Shown here piece by piece: positions 1 to 7,834 of a stretch of DNA of 64,000 nucleotides; within the stretch, counting starts at the first letter, position 1; every line of letters begins with the position of its first letter. The notes under the pieces are model-generated. The model saw nothing but the letters and a program-made list of their open reading frames with translations. It was not told where the DNA came from and did no database searches. The stretch lies in the NCBI RefSeq assembly GCF_900115345.1, contig NZ_FOWC01000005.1:186001-250000 (forward strand), read 5' to 3'. Source of the stretch: Amycolatopsis rubida (GTDB lineage Bacteria > Actinomycetota > Actinomycetes > Mycobacteriales > Pseudonocardiaceae). The translations under genes were made by a program, and so were the position numbers.

Positions 1-232
1 ACGCCGAGGGCCGGTGGATGCGCATCTCCGGCGCGTCCGGGCCGCCCGCGCCGAGCACCGTGCCGTCCGGGAACGACACCCGCACGTCCAGCGTTTTCAC
101 CGCGTGCCGGAACAGCGCCTCGGCCGCGCGCGCCCGCAACGGCGAATGCGGCGGCTCGGCGAGACCGGGCCATCGGGATTCGTCGGGCACCGGCTGCGAG
201 ACCACCGTCGGATCGACTCGTGACGTGGACAA
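1..232 (-). CDS. Cyclopropane-fatty-acyl-phospholipid synthase-like methyltransferase, N-terminal fragment
   Basis: Only the first 77 codons are inside the window; the gene continues past position 1. The start is TTG at 232, preceded by a strong GGAGGGAG ribosome site at 238-245. The translation contains RARAAEALFRHAVKTLDVRV and then FPDGTVLGAGG, which resembles the N-terminal region of actinobacterial SAM-dependent cyclopropane-fatty-acid synthase-like proteins (established family pattern, recalled from memory). These add a methylene or methyl group to membrane lipid acyl chains. The SAM-binding domain is off the window, so the assignment rests on the N-terminus alone and could be wrong. Confidence 0.6.
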   Translation of the reverse strand, partial: MSTSRVDPTVVSQPVPDESRWPGLAEPPHSPLRARAAEALFRHAVKTLDVRVSFPDGTVLGAGGPDAPEMRIHRPSA

Positions 233-321
233 GACACTCCCTCCGAACGGGCTTTCGAGCCCTTCCCCATGATATTCCCGCTTCGTCCCCGCTGCCCTCG
301 CGACCGGGCCGCGCCCTCCGG

Positions 322-1062
322 TTACCCCGGAATGCGCAACCGGTCGCCGGAAGGGCGGGACCAGGCCTGACGAAGAGTCTCGTCCGTCTCGCCCACTCCG
401 ATCCGGTCCAGTGTGAAAGCACACATCAGCCGGGTCCAGACCGCGGGACGGCGGACCATCGAGTGCCCCTCGCCCGCGATCTCGAACCGCGCGACCAGGT
501 CGGTGACCTCGCGGGCGCGCGCGGCGAAGGCGTAGGACTCGGCGGGCGAGGTCATCCGGTCGCGGGTGCCGTGCGCGATCAGCACCGCGCGGCCCGCCAC
601 GGCGTCCACCGGCTCGCCCTGCGGCGTCCACGGAGCCATCGCGCACACCCCGGTCACCGCCGGATCGTCGGCGACGCGCAGCGCGACCCGGCCGCCCATC
701 GAATGGCCGACGAGGACCACGGGCAGCCCGGGATGGCCGGCGCGGATCTGCTCCAGGGCCCATCGGGCGTCCGGCACCGGGCTTTCCGCCCGCCCGTTCC
801 AGCCGTACAGCCGGTTCCGCATCAGCCGGACTTCCAGGCCGTGCCGTTTTCCGGCGCGATGCAGCGAGCGGGCCAGCGGCACCATCCGCTGGTACGCCAA
901 TCGCCACGGCCGGACGGCCGCCGTGCTGCGTTCGGCCCCGCCGTGCAGCACGAGCGCCACCGCGCGGGTCTGCCCGGGGGCCCGCCACACCCGCACGGCC
1001 GGCTCCGCCCGGCCGCTTTGCCGCTTCCCGTTCACCGGAACCCCCGTTTCGATCAACTCCAC
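322..1062 (-). CDS. Alpha/beta hydrolase (serine hydrolase)
   Basis: A 246-residue cytoplasmic alpha/beta hydrolase with no signal peptide. The oxyanion segment LVLHGG lies near residue 40, the nucleophile elbow GHSMGG at about 119-124 (Ser121), the likely catalytic Asp in HGTRD near 168, and the catalytic His in GEGHS near 200, so the triad looks intact. I chose GTG at 1062 because the hydrolase fold begins directly after it; the reading frame stays open much further upstream but there overlaps the divergent SIS gene. Substrate cannot be read from sequence. It is transcribed away from the SIS-domain gene across a gap of under 70 bp. Confidence 0.85.
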   Translation of the reverse strand: MELIETGVPVNGKRQSGRAEPAVRVWRAPGQTRAVALVLHGGAERSTAAVRPWRLAYQRMVPLARSLHRAGKRHGLEVRLMRNRLYGWNGRAESPVPDARWALEQIRAGHPGLPVVLVGHSMGGRVALRVADDPAVTGVCAMAPWTPQGEPVDAVAGRAVLIAHGTRDRMTSPAESYAFAARAREVTDLVARFEIAGEGHSMVRRPAVWTRLMCAFTLDRIGVGETDETLRQAWSRPSGDRLRIPG

Positions 1063-1128
1063 GGTAATCCACCACGAAGCGTGTCCACCCGATAGATTCG
1101 GTGCCCGGACCCGTGAGGAAGGGCAGGT

Positions 1129-1857
1129 GTGGTGAGCGCCACGGATCTCGTGAAGAGCACTTCGGACCAGCTTGCGGCGGCCGCGGAGGCCAATGCCGCG
1201 CAGGTGTCCGCCGCCGCCGATCTGCTGCTGGGGGTGATCCGGGCCGACGCGCTGGTCTTCACCGCGGGCGCCGGGCACTCGCTCGCCGCGGTCGCCGAGA
1301 CGTTCTACCGCGCGGGCGGGCTCGCCTGCGTGTATCCGGTGTACCACCCGGAACTGCTGCCGCTGCACGGCGCGCGGCAGAGCACGCGGACCGAGCGCCG
1401 TTCCGGGCTCGCCGAGGAGGTGCTGGCCGAACGCGCGCCGGGACCGGACGACGTGCTGGTCGTGTTTTCCACCTCCGGGGTGAATCCGTACCCGGTCGAA
1501 CTGGCCGCCGGGGCGCGCCGCCGGGGCGCCTCGGTGATCGCCGTGACGTCGCGGGCGTGCGTGGCCGCCGCGCCGCGCCGGTCCGCCACGACGCTGGCCG
1601 AGGAAGGCACGGTGGTGCTGGATTCGCTGGTGATTCCCGGCGATGCCAGCTATCCGGCGTCCGCGCCGAGGACCGGCCCGCTGTCCACTGTGGTCAATGC
1701 GTTTCTGTGGAACTTGATCCTGGCCGAGGTGCATGACCGGGGTGCCGCCGAGGGGCTCGACGTTCCGTTGTGGCGCAGCTCCAATGTGGAGGGTGGCGAC
1801 GCGGCGAACGCGGCGCTGCTGGCCAAGTACGGGCCCCGGGTGCCTGCCCTGCGCTGA
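1129..1857 (+). CDS. SIS-domain phosphosugar-binding protein (UPF0309-like)
   Basis: A 242-residue single SIS-domain protein. TAGAGHS near residue 45 and VVFSTSGVNPYPVE near 115 are the phosphosugar-binding loops. The length and the NAFLWNLILAEVHD segment fit the UPF0309 group, a relative of MurQ and other sugar-phosphate isomerases. A likely role is binding or isomerising an amino-sugar phosphate in cell-wall recycling, but no pathway partner is adjacent. Start GTG at 1129, followed directly by a second GTG. The gene ends four bases before a long palindrome that separates it from the convergent ABC exporter. Confidence 0.85.
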   Translation: MVSATDLVKSTSDQLAAAAEANAAQVSAAADLLLGVIRADALVFTAGAGHSLAAVAETFYRAGGLACVYPVYHPELLPLHGARQSTRTERRSGLAEEVLAERAPGPDDVLVVFSTSGVNPYPVELAAGARRRGASVIAVTSRACVAAAPRRSATTLAEEGTVVLDSLVIPGDASYPASAPRTGPLSTVVNAFLWNLILAEVHDRGAAEGLDVPLWRSSNVEGGDAANAALLAKYGPRVPALR

Positions 1858-1860
1858 GGA

Positions 1861-1908
1861 GCTCGGGAGTGTTGATCACGGTTCTCACCGTGATCAACAC
1901 TCCCGAGC
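1861..1908. repeat. Palindromic repeat element A at a convergent junction
   Basis: A perfect 22-bp stem (1861-1882 with 1887-1908) closed by the tetraloop TCTC. It contains GAGTG, six bases TTGATC, then ACGGT, and the exact complement on the other arm. It sits between the stops of the SIS gene and the ABC exporter. It is one of five related palindromes in the window (also at 18611, 18695, 49668 and 52611). A bidirectional terminator role is inferred; there is no U-tract. Confidence 0.85.
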
Positions 1909-1911
1909 CCC

Positions 1912-3777
1912 CTACGCCGCGGCAGGTTCCTCCGCGAACTGCGTGTGGTACAGCTCCGCGTACCGCCCCTCCCGCTCCAGCAGTTCTTCGTGCGTCCCGC
2001 GCTCCACGATGTCCCCGTTTTCCACCACCAGGATCAGATCCGCCGCCCGCACGGTCGACAGCCGGTGCGCGATCACCAGCGACGTCCGGCCTTCCAGCGC
2101 GCCGGTGAGCGCTTCGCCCACGGCGGCCTCGGATTCCGAGTCCAGGTGCGCGGTCGCCTCGTCCAGCACCACGACCTTCGGCTGCGCCAGCAGCAATCGC
2201 GCGATGGTGAGCCGCTGCCGTTCGCCGCCGGAGAGCCGGTAGCCGCGTTCGCCGACGGTCGTGTCCAGTCCGTCCGGCAGCGAATGCACCAGCGCGCCCA
2301 GCCGCGCCTTCTCCAGCGCGGCCCAGATCTCGTCGTCGGCGACGTCCGGGCGCGCGTAGCTCAGGTTGGCGCGGATCGTGTCGTGGAACAGGTGCCCGTC
2401 CTGGGTCACCACGCCGACGGTTCCGCGCAGCGAACCGAAACTCAGGTCCTTGACGTCCACATCGGACAGCCGGACCGAGCCGGCGTCCACGTCGTAGAGC
2501 CGCGGCAGCAGCGAAGCGATCGTCGACTTGCCCGCACCGGACGAACCGACCAGCGCGACCATCTGCCCGGCTTCGGCTCGGAAGCTGATGCCGTGCAGCA
2601 CCTCCTCGCCGCCCCGGCTGTCCAAAGTGGCCACGTCCTCCAGCGAGGCGAGCGAGAACTTGTCCGCCGCCGGGTACCCGAACTTCACGTCGGAGAACTC
2701 GACCGAAACCCCGCCCTCGGGCAGCTTCTCCGGCTCGGCGGGCTCCTTGATCATCGGTTCCAGGTCCAGCACCTCGAAGACCCGCTCGAACGACACCAGC
2801 GCGGTCATCACGTCCACGCGCACGTTCGCGAGCGCGGTCAGCGGCGTGTACAGCCGGGTCAGCAGCAGCGCCAGCGCCACCACGGTGCCCGGTTCGAGCT
2901 TGCCGGTGAGCGCCAGGTAGCCGCCGAGGCCGTAGACCAGCGCCTGGGCGAGCGCGGACACGAGCGTCAGGCTCGTCATGAACCAGCGCGTCAGCATCGC
3001 GGTGCGGACGCCGATGTCGCGCACCCGTCCGGCGCGCTGCCCGAAGTCGGCGACCTCCTGGCGCGGCCGCCCGAAGAGCTTCACCAGCGTGGCGCCCGGC
3101 GCGGAGAACCGTTCGGTCATCTGCGTGGTCATCCCGGCGTTGAGCTGCGCGGCCTCGCGCTGCAGTCCGGCCATGCGGCGGCCGAGCCGCCGGGCGGGCA
3201 GTACGAAAATCGGCAACAGCACCAGGGCGACGAGGGTGACCTGCCACGAGAGCGACATCATCACCACGAGCGACAGCACCAGCTGGATCACGTTGGTGAC
3301 CAAACCGGACAAAGTCGCGGTGAAGGTGCGCTGCGCGCCGATCACGTCGTTGTTGAGCCTGCTGACCAGCGCACCGGTGCGGGTGCGGGTGAAGAACGCG
3401 ATCGGCAGCTTCTGCACGTGCTCGAACACCGCCACGCGCAGGTCGTAGATGATCCCCTCGCCGATCCGCGCCGACTGCCTGCGTTCGGCGAGGCCGAACC
3501 CGGCGTCGAGGATCGCGAGCACCGCGATCACCACCGACAGCCAGACGACCACGTTCAGCTCGTGCCCGCCGACGATCGCGTCGACCACCTTGCCCGCGAG
3601 CACCGGCGTCGTCACCGCCAGCACCGCCGAGATCACGGTGAGCACCAGGAAGGCCAGCAGCCGCTTCCAGTGCGGCCGGGCGAACCGCGCGACCCGGCGG
3701 ACCGTGCCGCGGGTCAGCGCTTTCGGCTCGTCGCCCGCCCGCATCGCGGAGCTCAGCAGCGCCCAGGTGTTGTCCAT
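1912..3777 (-). CDS. ABC exporter with fused permease and ATPase domains
   Basis: A 621-residue half-transporter. Residues about 35-330 hold the membrane domain of roughly six helices. The nucleotide-binding domain follows, with Walker A GSSGAGKST at about 411-419, signature LSGGERQR near 515 and Walker B VVVLDEATAHLD near 536. This is the MsbA/MdlB-type exporter layout that moves lipids, peptides or drugs out of the cell. Only one half-transporter is present, so it probably works as a homodimer. A stretch of about 20 residues just before the ATPase core (SLASLEDVATLD) looks longer than usual. Start ATG at 3777, divergent from the GT87-like gene. Substrate unknown. Confidence 0.93.
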   Translation of the reverse strand: MDNTWALLSSAMRAGDEPKALTRGTVRRVARFARPHWKRLLAFLVLTVISAVLAVTTPVLAGKVVDAIVGGHELNVVVWLSVVIAVLAILDAGFGLAERRQSARIGEGIIYDLRVAVFEHVQKLPIAFFTRTRTGALVSRLNNDVIGAQRTFTATLSGLVTNVIQLVLSLVVMMSLSWQVTLVALVLLPIFVLPARRLGRRMAGLQREAAQLNAGMTTQMTERFSAPGATLVKLFGRPRQEVADFGQRAGRVRDIGVRTAMLTRWFMTSLTLVSALAQALVYGLGGYLALTGKLEPGTVVALALLLTRLYTPLTALANVRVDVMTALVSFERVFEVLDLEPMIKEPAEPEKLPEGGVSVEFSDVKFGYPAADKFSLASLEDVATLDSRGGEEVLHGISFRAEAGQMVALVGSSGAGKSTIASLLPRLYDVDAGSVRLSDVDVKDLSFGSLRGTVGVVTQDGHLFHDTIRANLSYARPDVADDEIWAALEKARLGALVHSLPDGLDTTVGERGYRLSGGERQRLTIARLLLAQPKVVVLDEATAHLDSESEAAVGEALTGALEGRTSLVIAHRLSTVRAADLILVVENGDIVERGTHEELLEREGRYAELYHTQFAEEPAAA

Positions 3778-3881
3778 CGGAAGGTCCCCCCAGTGGTAAA
3801 AACCTCTAGATTACTTGAACTTTTTTCCGGAGATGCCCTGCACAACACCGGGGCGACCGGCATTCTTCCCGAAGTCGGTGC

Positions 3882-3920
3882 AGGACTCCCCGAAAGACCC
3901 GGATTCCCTCAAGGAGTCCT
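3882..3920. repeat. Imperfect inverted repeat in divergent promoter region
   Basis: AGGACTCC at 3882-3889 is repeated inverted as GGAGTCCT at 3913-3920, between the divergent starts of the ABC exporter and the GT87-like gene. The right arm runs into CCTTCACCGGCCG, a word that recurs upstream of mptB near 29070. Function unknown; an operator or leader hairpin is possible. Confidence 0.4.
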
Positions 3921-4022
3921 TCACCGGCCGGGGGGCCAGCGCGGGCCACAGGCGGTGGGATCCGGCGCGGCCCGGCTCGGTAGCCTGGCGTTTCGGGTCG
4001 GCGAGCCGGGGAGGAAACGCGG

Positions 4023-5345
4023 GTGCAACTGCTGATGGCCCCTGCGCGCGCCGAGGCGGCCCATCCGGTGCGCGTCGCCGCCTGGGATCTCGTCTTCTAT
4101 CTCGGCTGCTTCGCCTTCGCGCTCGGCACCGCGCTCGCTTCGGAGTTCTACGGCTACCGGATCTGGGGCGATTTCGCCGTCGCCGGATACGGATTGGCCG
4201 CCGCGCACAGCGCCTGGCTGACGATTTCCGCGCGCCGCGGAAGGCAAACTAACGGCAAATTCGGCTCGCGCTGGATCGGCATCGGGGCGGTGGTCGTGCT
4301 CGCGATGTGCGCGCCGCTGCTCATGCTCGTGGTCCGGCGGCTGACCGGAACCGACTGGCTGATCACCCCGTTCTCCTGGGCCGCGCAACCCGAGGTGTGG
4401 GTGATCGAACGCAGCGCGGACCTGTTGCTGCGGAACGGAACCCCGTACATCGACATCGCCGCGCTCCACCGCGCACCGGAAGTGAACGACTACACGCCGT
4501 ACGGCCCGGTGATGACCGTTTTCGGGCTGCCGCGCGCGTTGTTCGGCGGCAGTCCAGTCCTCAATGCACTGACCGACGCGCGCTGGATGTTCGCGCTGGC
4601 CGCGGCGATCTGCGCGTACGCGTCGTGGCGGCTGCTGAACCGGCCCCGGGTCCCGGTTTTCGCCGCACAGCTCGCGATCGCCTGTCCGCTGACCGCGCTG
4701 ACCTGGGCGGTGGCCGGACCGGACCTCGCGATCGTGGGCCTGCTCGTGCTGACGTTCGCGCTGGCCGCCTCCGGCCGTCCAGGATGGACCGGGTTCGTGC
4801 TGGCGCTGGTGATCAGTGCGAAACTCATCGTCGCGCCTGCCGCCGCGGTGCTCGCGGTATTCGTTTACCGGCGTGCTCGCGGCGAAAATCCTTGGGCGGC
4901 ACCAGGTCGCTTCGCGGGTGCGCTGGCCGCGACGACGATCGCGCTGCATCTTCCGGTGTATCTGGCGAACCCGGCGGCGTTCACCGAGCACGTGATCCGG
5001 TTCCCGCTCGGCATAGGGGCGGTCCGCTCCCCCGCGGCGAGCCCGCTGCCCGGGCATCTGATCGCACAGGCCGGGCCGGCCGGCACCGTGGTTTCCCTGG
5101 TGCTGGTGGGTCTCGCGGCGGTGGCGATGCTGATCTGGCTGGCGCGCCGGCCCCCCGCGACGGGATCCGCTGCACTGACGCGAACCGCCGTCGGACTCGG
5201 CGCGTTGATCCTGCTTACCCCGGCCACCCGGTACGGCTACCTCGTGTACCCGCTGGTACTCCTCGGCGCCGCGCTGACCTTCCGGACAACCGGTCCGACC
5301 GTGCGCCCCCCGCGCAGCGGCCGCGCTGACGCTACTTCTTCTTGA
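4023..5345 (+). CDS. GT87-like (DUF2029) polytopic membrane glycosyltransferase
   Basis: A 440-residue membrane protein with about ten predicted hydrophobic helices from residue 20 to 425. An extracytoplasmic loop after the second helix pair contains NGTPYIDI and NDYTPYGPVM, the kind of acidic, Tyr/Pro-rich motif seen in polyprenyl-phosphate-mannose-dependent GT-C enzymes. The family transfers mannose or arabinose onto cell-envelope glycans, which would fit a bacterium that also carries mptB; the acceptor is unknown. The start is GTG at 4023 with GGGAGGAAA upstream. The last 14 bp overlap the end of the convergent HTH gene. Confidence 0.78.
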   Translation: MQLLMAPARAEAAHPVRVAAWDLVFYLGCFAFALGTALASEFYGYRIWGDFAVAGYGLAAAHSAWLTISARRGRQTNGKFGSRWIGIGAVVVLAMCAPLLMLVVRRLTGTDWLITPFSWAAQPEVWVIERSADLLLRNGTPYIDIAALHRAPEVNDYTPYGPVMTVFGLPRALFGGSPVLNALTDARWMFALAAAICAYASWRLLNRPRVPVFAAQLAIACPLTALTWAVAGPDLAIVGLLVLTFALAASGRPGWTGFVLALVISAKLIVAPAAAVLAVFVYRRARGENPWAAPGRFAGALAATTIALHLPVYLANPAAFTEHVIRFPLGIGAVRSPAASPLPGHLIAQAGPAGTVVSLVLVGLAAVAMLIWLARRPPATGSAALTRTAVGLGALILLTPATRYGYLVYPLVLLGAALTFRTTGPTVRPPRSGRADATSS

Positions 5346-5541
5346 CTCGCGTGGCCCCGCCGCGCCCCCGCAGCTGGACCCCGGACTCCGACAGCACCCG
5401 GTGGACGAACCCGTAGGACCGTCCAGTGGATTCGGCCAGCGCCCGGATGCTCGAGCCCTTCTCGTATTTCTTCTTCAGGTCAGCGGCCAGCTTGTCGCGC
5501 GTGTTGCCGGTGATCCGCGCGCCTTTCTTGAGATCAGCCAC
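5332..5541 (-). CDS. Small helix-turn-helix protein conserved in actinobacteria
   Basis: A 69-residue basic protein. After a Lys-rich N-terminus (LAADLKKKYEKG) comes a helix-turn-helix reading SIRALAESTGRSYGFVHRVL, similar to resolvase/Hin-type HTH domains, and a basic tail ending RVKKK. Homologues of this size are widespread in actinobacteria and are assumed to bind DNA; I know of no assigned regulon. Its stop lies inside the 3' end of the convergent GT87-like gene. Start ATG at 5541. Confidence 0.88.
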   Translation of the reverse strand: MADLKKGARITGNTRDKLAADLKKKYEKGSSIRALAESTGRSYGFVHRVLSESGVQLRGRGGATRVKKK

Positions 5542-5720
5542 GTCGATCGCCTTCCCGCCGAGTGGTTGTTCCGGGCCATTCGCGGCCCCTGCCGGGGCAA
5601 TGATCGAACACTACGCGCCGGATTGCCAGACGACAGCCGTAAAACGATCGAAACCGCGATCACATTGGGCCATTCCAGTGCCGTGCCCGACACGGTAAGC
5701 ACCCGAACGGACGCACTCGG

Positions 5721-7349
5721 TCAGGCAAGCTGGACAAGTTCCAGATACTCCGCGGACCAGTGGTCCTCGGTTCCGTCCGGAAGCAGGATCACGCGCTCGG
5801 GTTCGAGCGCCTCGACCGCGCCCGGGTCGTGCGTCACCAGCACGACCGCGCCGGCGAAGCTGCGCAGCGCGTCGAGCACCTGGGCACGGCTGGCCGGGTC
5901 CAGGTTGTTCGTCGGTTCGTCCAGCAGCAGCACATTGGCTTGGCTGGACACGAGTCCAGCGAGCGCGAGCCGGGTCTTCTCGCCGCCGGACAGGGTTCCG
6001 GCGGGCTGGTCCAGCTGTTCCCCGGTGAAGAGGAACGAGCCGAGCAGGTTCCGCAGCTCCTGCGCGCCGGTGTCCGGCGCGAGATGGCGGATGTTTTCCC
6101 ACACCGACGCTTCGTGGTCGAGCGTTTCGTGTTCCTGTGCGTAATAGCCCAAACGCAATCCGTGACCCGGTTCGACAGCGCCGGTGTCCGGCGTTTCCAT
6201 TCCGCCGAGCAGCCGGAGCAATGTCGTCTTTCCGGCTCCGTTCAATCCGAGCACCACGACCTTCGAGCCGCGGTCGATCGCCAGATCGACGCCGGTGAAG
6301 ATCTCAAGCGAACCGTACGACTTGGACAGTCCGTCGGCGGTCAGCGGCGTGCGCCCGCACGAGGCCGGGTCCGGGAACTTGATCCGGGCGACCTTGTCCG
6401 CCTGGCGCGTCTCGTCCAGCGAGGAGAGCATCTGCTCCGCACGCCGGGCCATGTTCTTGGCCGCGACGGCCTTGGTCGCCTTCGCGCCGAGCTTCGCGGC
6501 CTGCGCCTGCAGCGCGGACGCCTTCTTCTCGGCGTTCGCGCGCTCGCGGCGGCGGCGCTTCTCGTCGGTGGCGCGCGCGTCGAGGTAGCGCTGCCAGCTC
6601 ATGTTGTAGATGTCGATCTCGCCGCGCGTGGCGTCGAGGAACCACACCTTGTTCACGACGTCGCCGAGCAGTTCGACGTCGTGGCTGATCACCACGAGCC
6701 CGCCGTCGTGCTGCTTGAGGAAGCCGCGCAGCCAGTTGATCGAATCGGCGTCGAGGTGGTTGGTCGGCTCGTCCAGCAGCAGGATCGTCTCGGATTTGCC
6801 GCCCGCGCCCGCCTCGGCGGCGGCGAACAGGATCCGTGCCAGCTCGACGCGGCGGCGCTGGCCGCCGGACAGCGTGCTGAGCGTCTGGGACAGGATGCGG
6901 TCGGCGAGGCCGAGGTTCGAGCAGATCCGCGCCGCCTCGCTCTCCGCGGCGTACCCGCCGAGCGAGGAGAACCGCTCTTCGAGCCGCGCGTAGCGGTTGA
7001 TCGCCTTGTCCCGCTGCTTGTCGTCGACAAGCTCGGACATCGCGGTCTGCGCCTTTTCCATGTCGCGCAGCAGGGTGTCGAGCCCGCGCGCGGACAGCAC
7101 GCGGTCCTTCGCGGTGACCGACAGGTCGCCCTCGCGCGGGTCCTGCGGCAGATAGCCGAGTTCGCCGCTGCGCCGGACGTCGCCGGCGTGCGGTTCGCCC
7201 TCGCCCGCGAGGACCTTCAGCGAGGTGGTCTTGCCCGCGCCGTTGCGGCCGACGAGGCCGATGCGGTCGCCGGACTGGATGCGGAGGGTGGCGCCGTTGA
7301 GCAGGATGCGCGAACCGGCGCGCAGCTCAAGGCCAGTAGCCGTGATCAA
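5721..7349 (-). CDS. ABC-F family ATPase
   Basis: A 542-residue soluble protein with two tandem nucleotide-binding domains and no membrane helices. The first has GRNGAGKT and LSGGQRRR; the second has GLNGAGKT and LSGGEKTR. Both are followed by LLLDEPTN Walker B segments, and a charged linker rich in Lys, Arg and Ala (about residues 235-300) joins them. ABC-F proteins act on the ribosome, either as translation factors or in antibiotic protection, rather than in transport. The position matches the Rv1473 locus of M. tuberculosis. The start is TTG at 7349 with GGGAG upstream. Whether it protects against an antibiotic cannot be told from sequence. Confidence 0.93.
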   Translation of the reverse strand: MITATGLELRAGSRILLNGATLRIQSGDRIGLVGRNGAGKTTSLKVLAGEGEPHAGDVRRSGELGYLPQDPREGDLSVTAKDRVLSARGLDTLLRDMEKAQTAMSELVDDKQRDKAINRYARLEERFSSLGGYAAESEAARICSNLGLADRILSQTLSTLSGGQRRRVELARILFAAAEAGAGGKSETILLLDEPTNHLDADSINWLRGFLKQHDGGLVVISHDVELLGDVVNKVWFLDATRGEIDIYNMSWQRYLDARATDEKRRRRERANAEKKASALQAQAAKLGAKATKAVAAKNMARRAEQMLSSLDETRQADKVARIKFPDPASCGRTPLTADGLSKSYGSLEIFTGVDLAIDRGSKVVVLGLNGAGKTTLLRLLGGMETPDTGAVEPGHGLRLGYYAQEHETLDHEASVWENIRHLAPDTGAQELRNLLGSFLFTGEQLDQPAGTLSGGEKTRLALAGLVSSQANVLLLDEPTNNLDPASRAQVLDALRSFAGAVVLVTHDPGAVEALEPERVILLPDGTEDHWSAEYLELVQLA

Positions 7350-7834
7350 GAGAACTCCCGGAGACGGGGGTGGTCAGATGGACGTGCTGAAGCGCCCCGG
7401 CACCGCGTGCGATGCGGGGCGGGCGGCTACTCTCTCTGAATCCACACCAATGCCCGGATGACCACGAACCCAGTGTACGGGTCGGCGTCGAACGGTTTTC
7501 GCGGCCGTGTCCGGATTCACTCGCGCCCTGCTGTTCGATCCCTCACCACCAGCTCGACGGCACGCGCTCGCTGCGCGGCTTCGGCCGGCACCTGGTGCAG
7601 CGGTTCGGCCCGGTCGAACAGCTTCCCCAGCCGCCGGCCGAGCACCGCAGCGTCCACTTCGGACAGTCTGGACGGCAGGGCTTCGCGTCCCGGGCGGCTG
7701 AATGCGGTGCGGCCCGCGCCTGGCCTTCGCGGCGGCGGGCGAACGAGCCGTTCGGACGGGAGTTCCCCCGCCGGTGGCCTGCCCTGCCGGAAGCGACGCG
7801 GGGCCGCCGCGCAGTGCGGCGGCCCCGCATCGTT
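7350..7834. other. 485-bp gap with no supported gene
   Basis: This lies between the ABC-F start and the stop of the secreted protease. It holds the protease terminator hairpin at 7798-7828. On the minus strand, the protease frame stays open for about 106 codons beyond its own stop, to a TGA at 7517-7519. The final part (around ALPSRLSEVDAAVLGRRLGK) looks protein-like, but no convincing start or ribosome site is present apart from an internal GTG. I take it as chance or a gene remnant. Confidence 0.4.
7798..7828 (-). terminator. Hairpin terminator of the protease gene
   Basis: A perfect 13-bp GC-only stem (7798-7810 with 7816-7828) with a five-base loop starts six bases after the protease stop. 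There is no U-tract, as is common for high-GC actinobacterial terminators. Confidence 0.75.

Noticed and set aside
322..1734. A 470-codon minus-strand frame including the alpha/beta hydrolase
   Set aside because: The first 220 codons are antisense to the SIS-domain gene and have no fold-like features; only the part from GTG 1062 is real.
7517..7834. Open frame continuing after the protease stop on the minus strand
   Set aside because: It lacks a convincing start and begins by reading through the protease stop and terminator hairpin. Kept only as a note in the gap entry.
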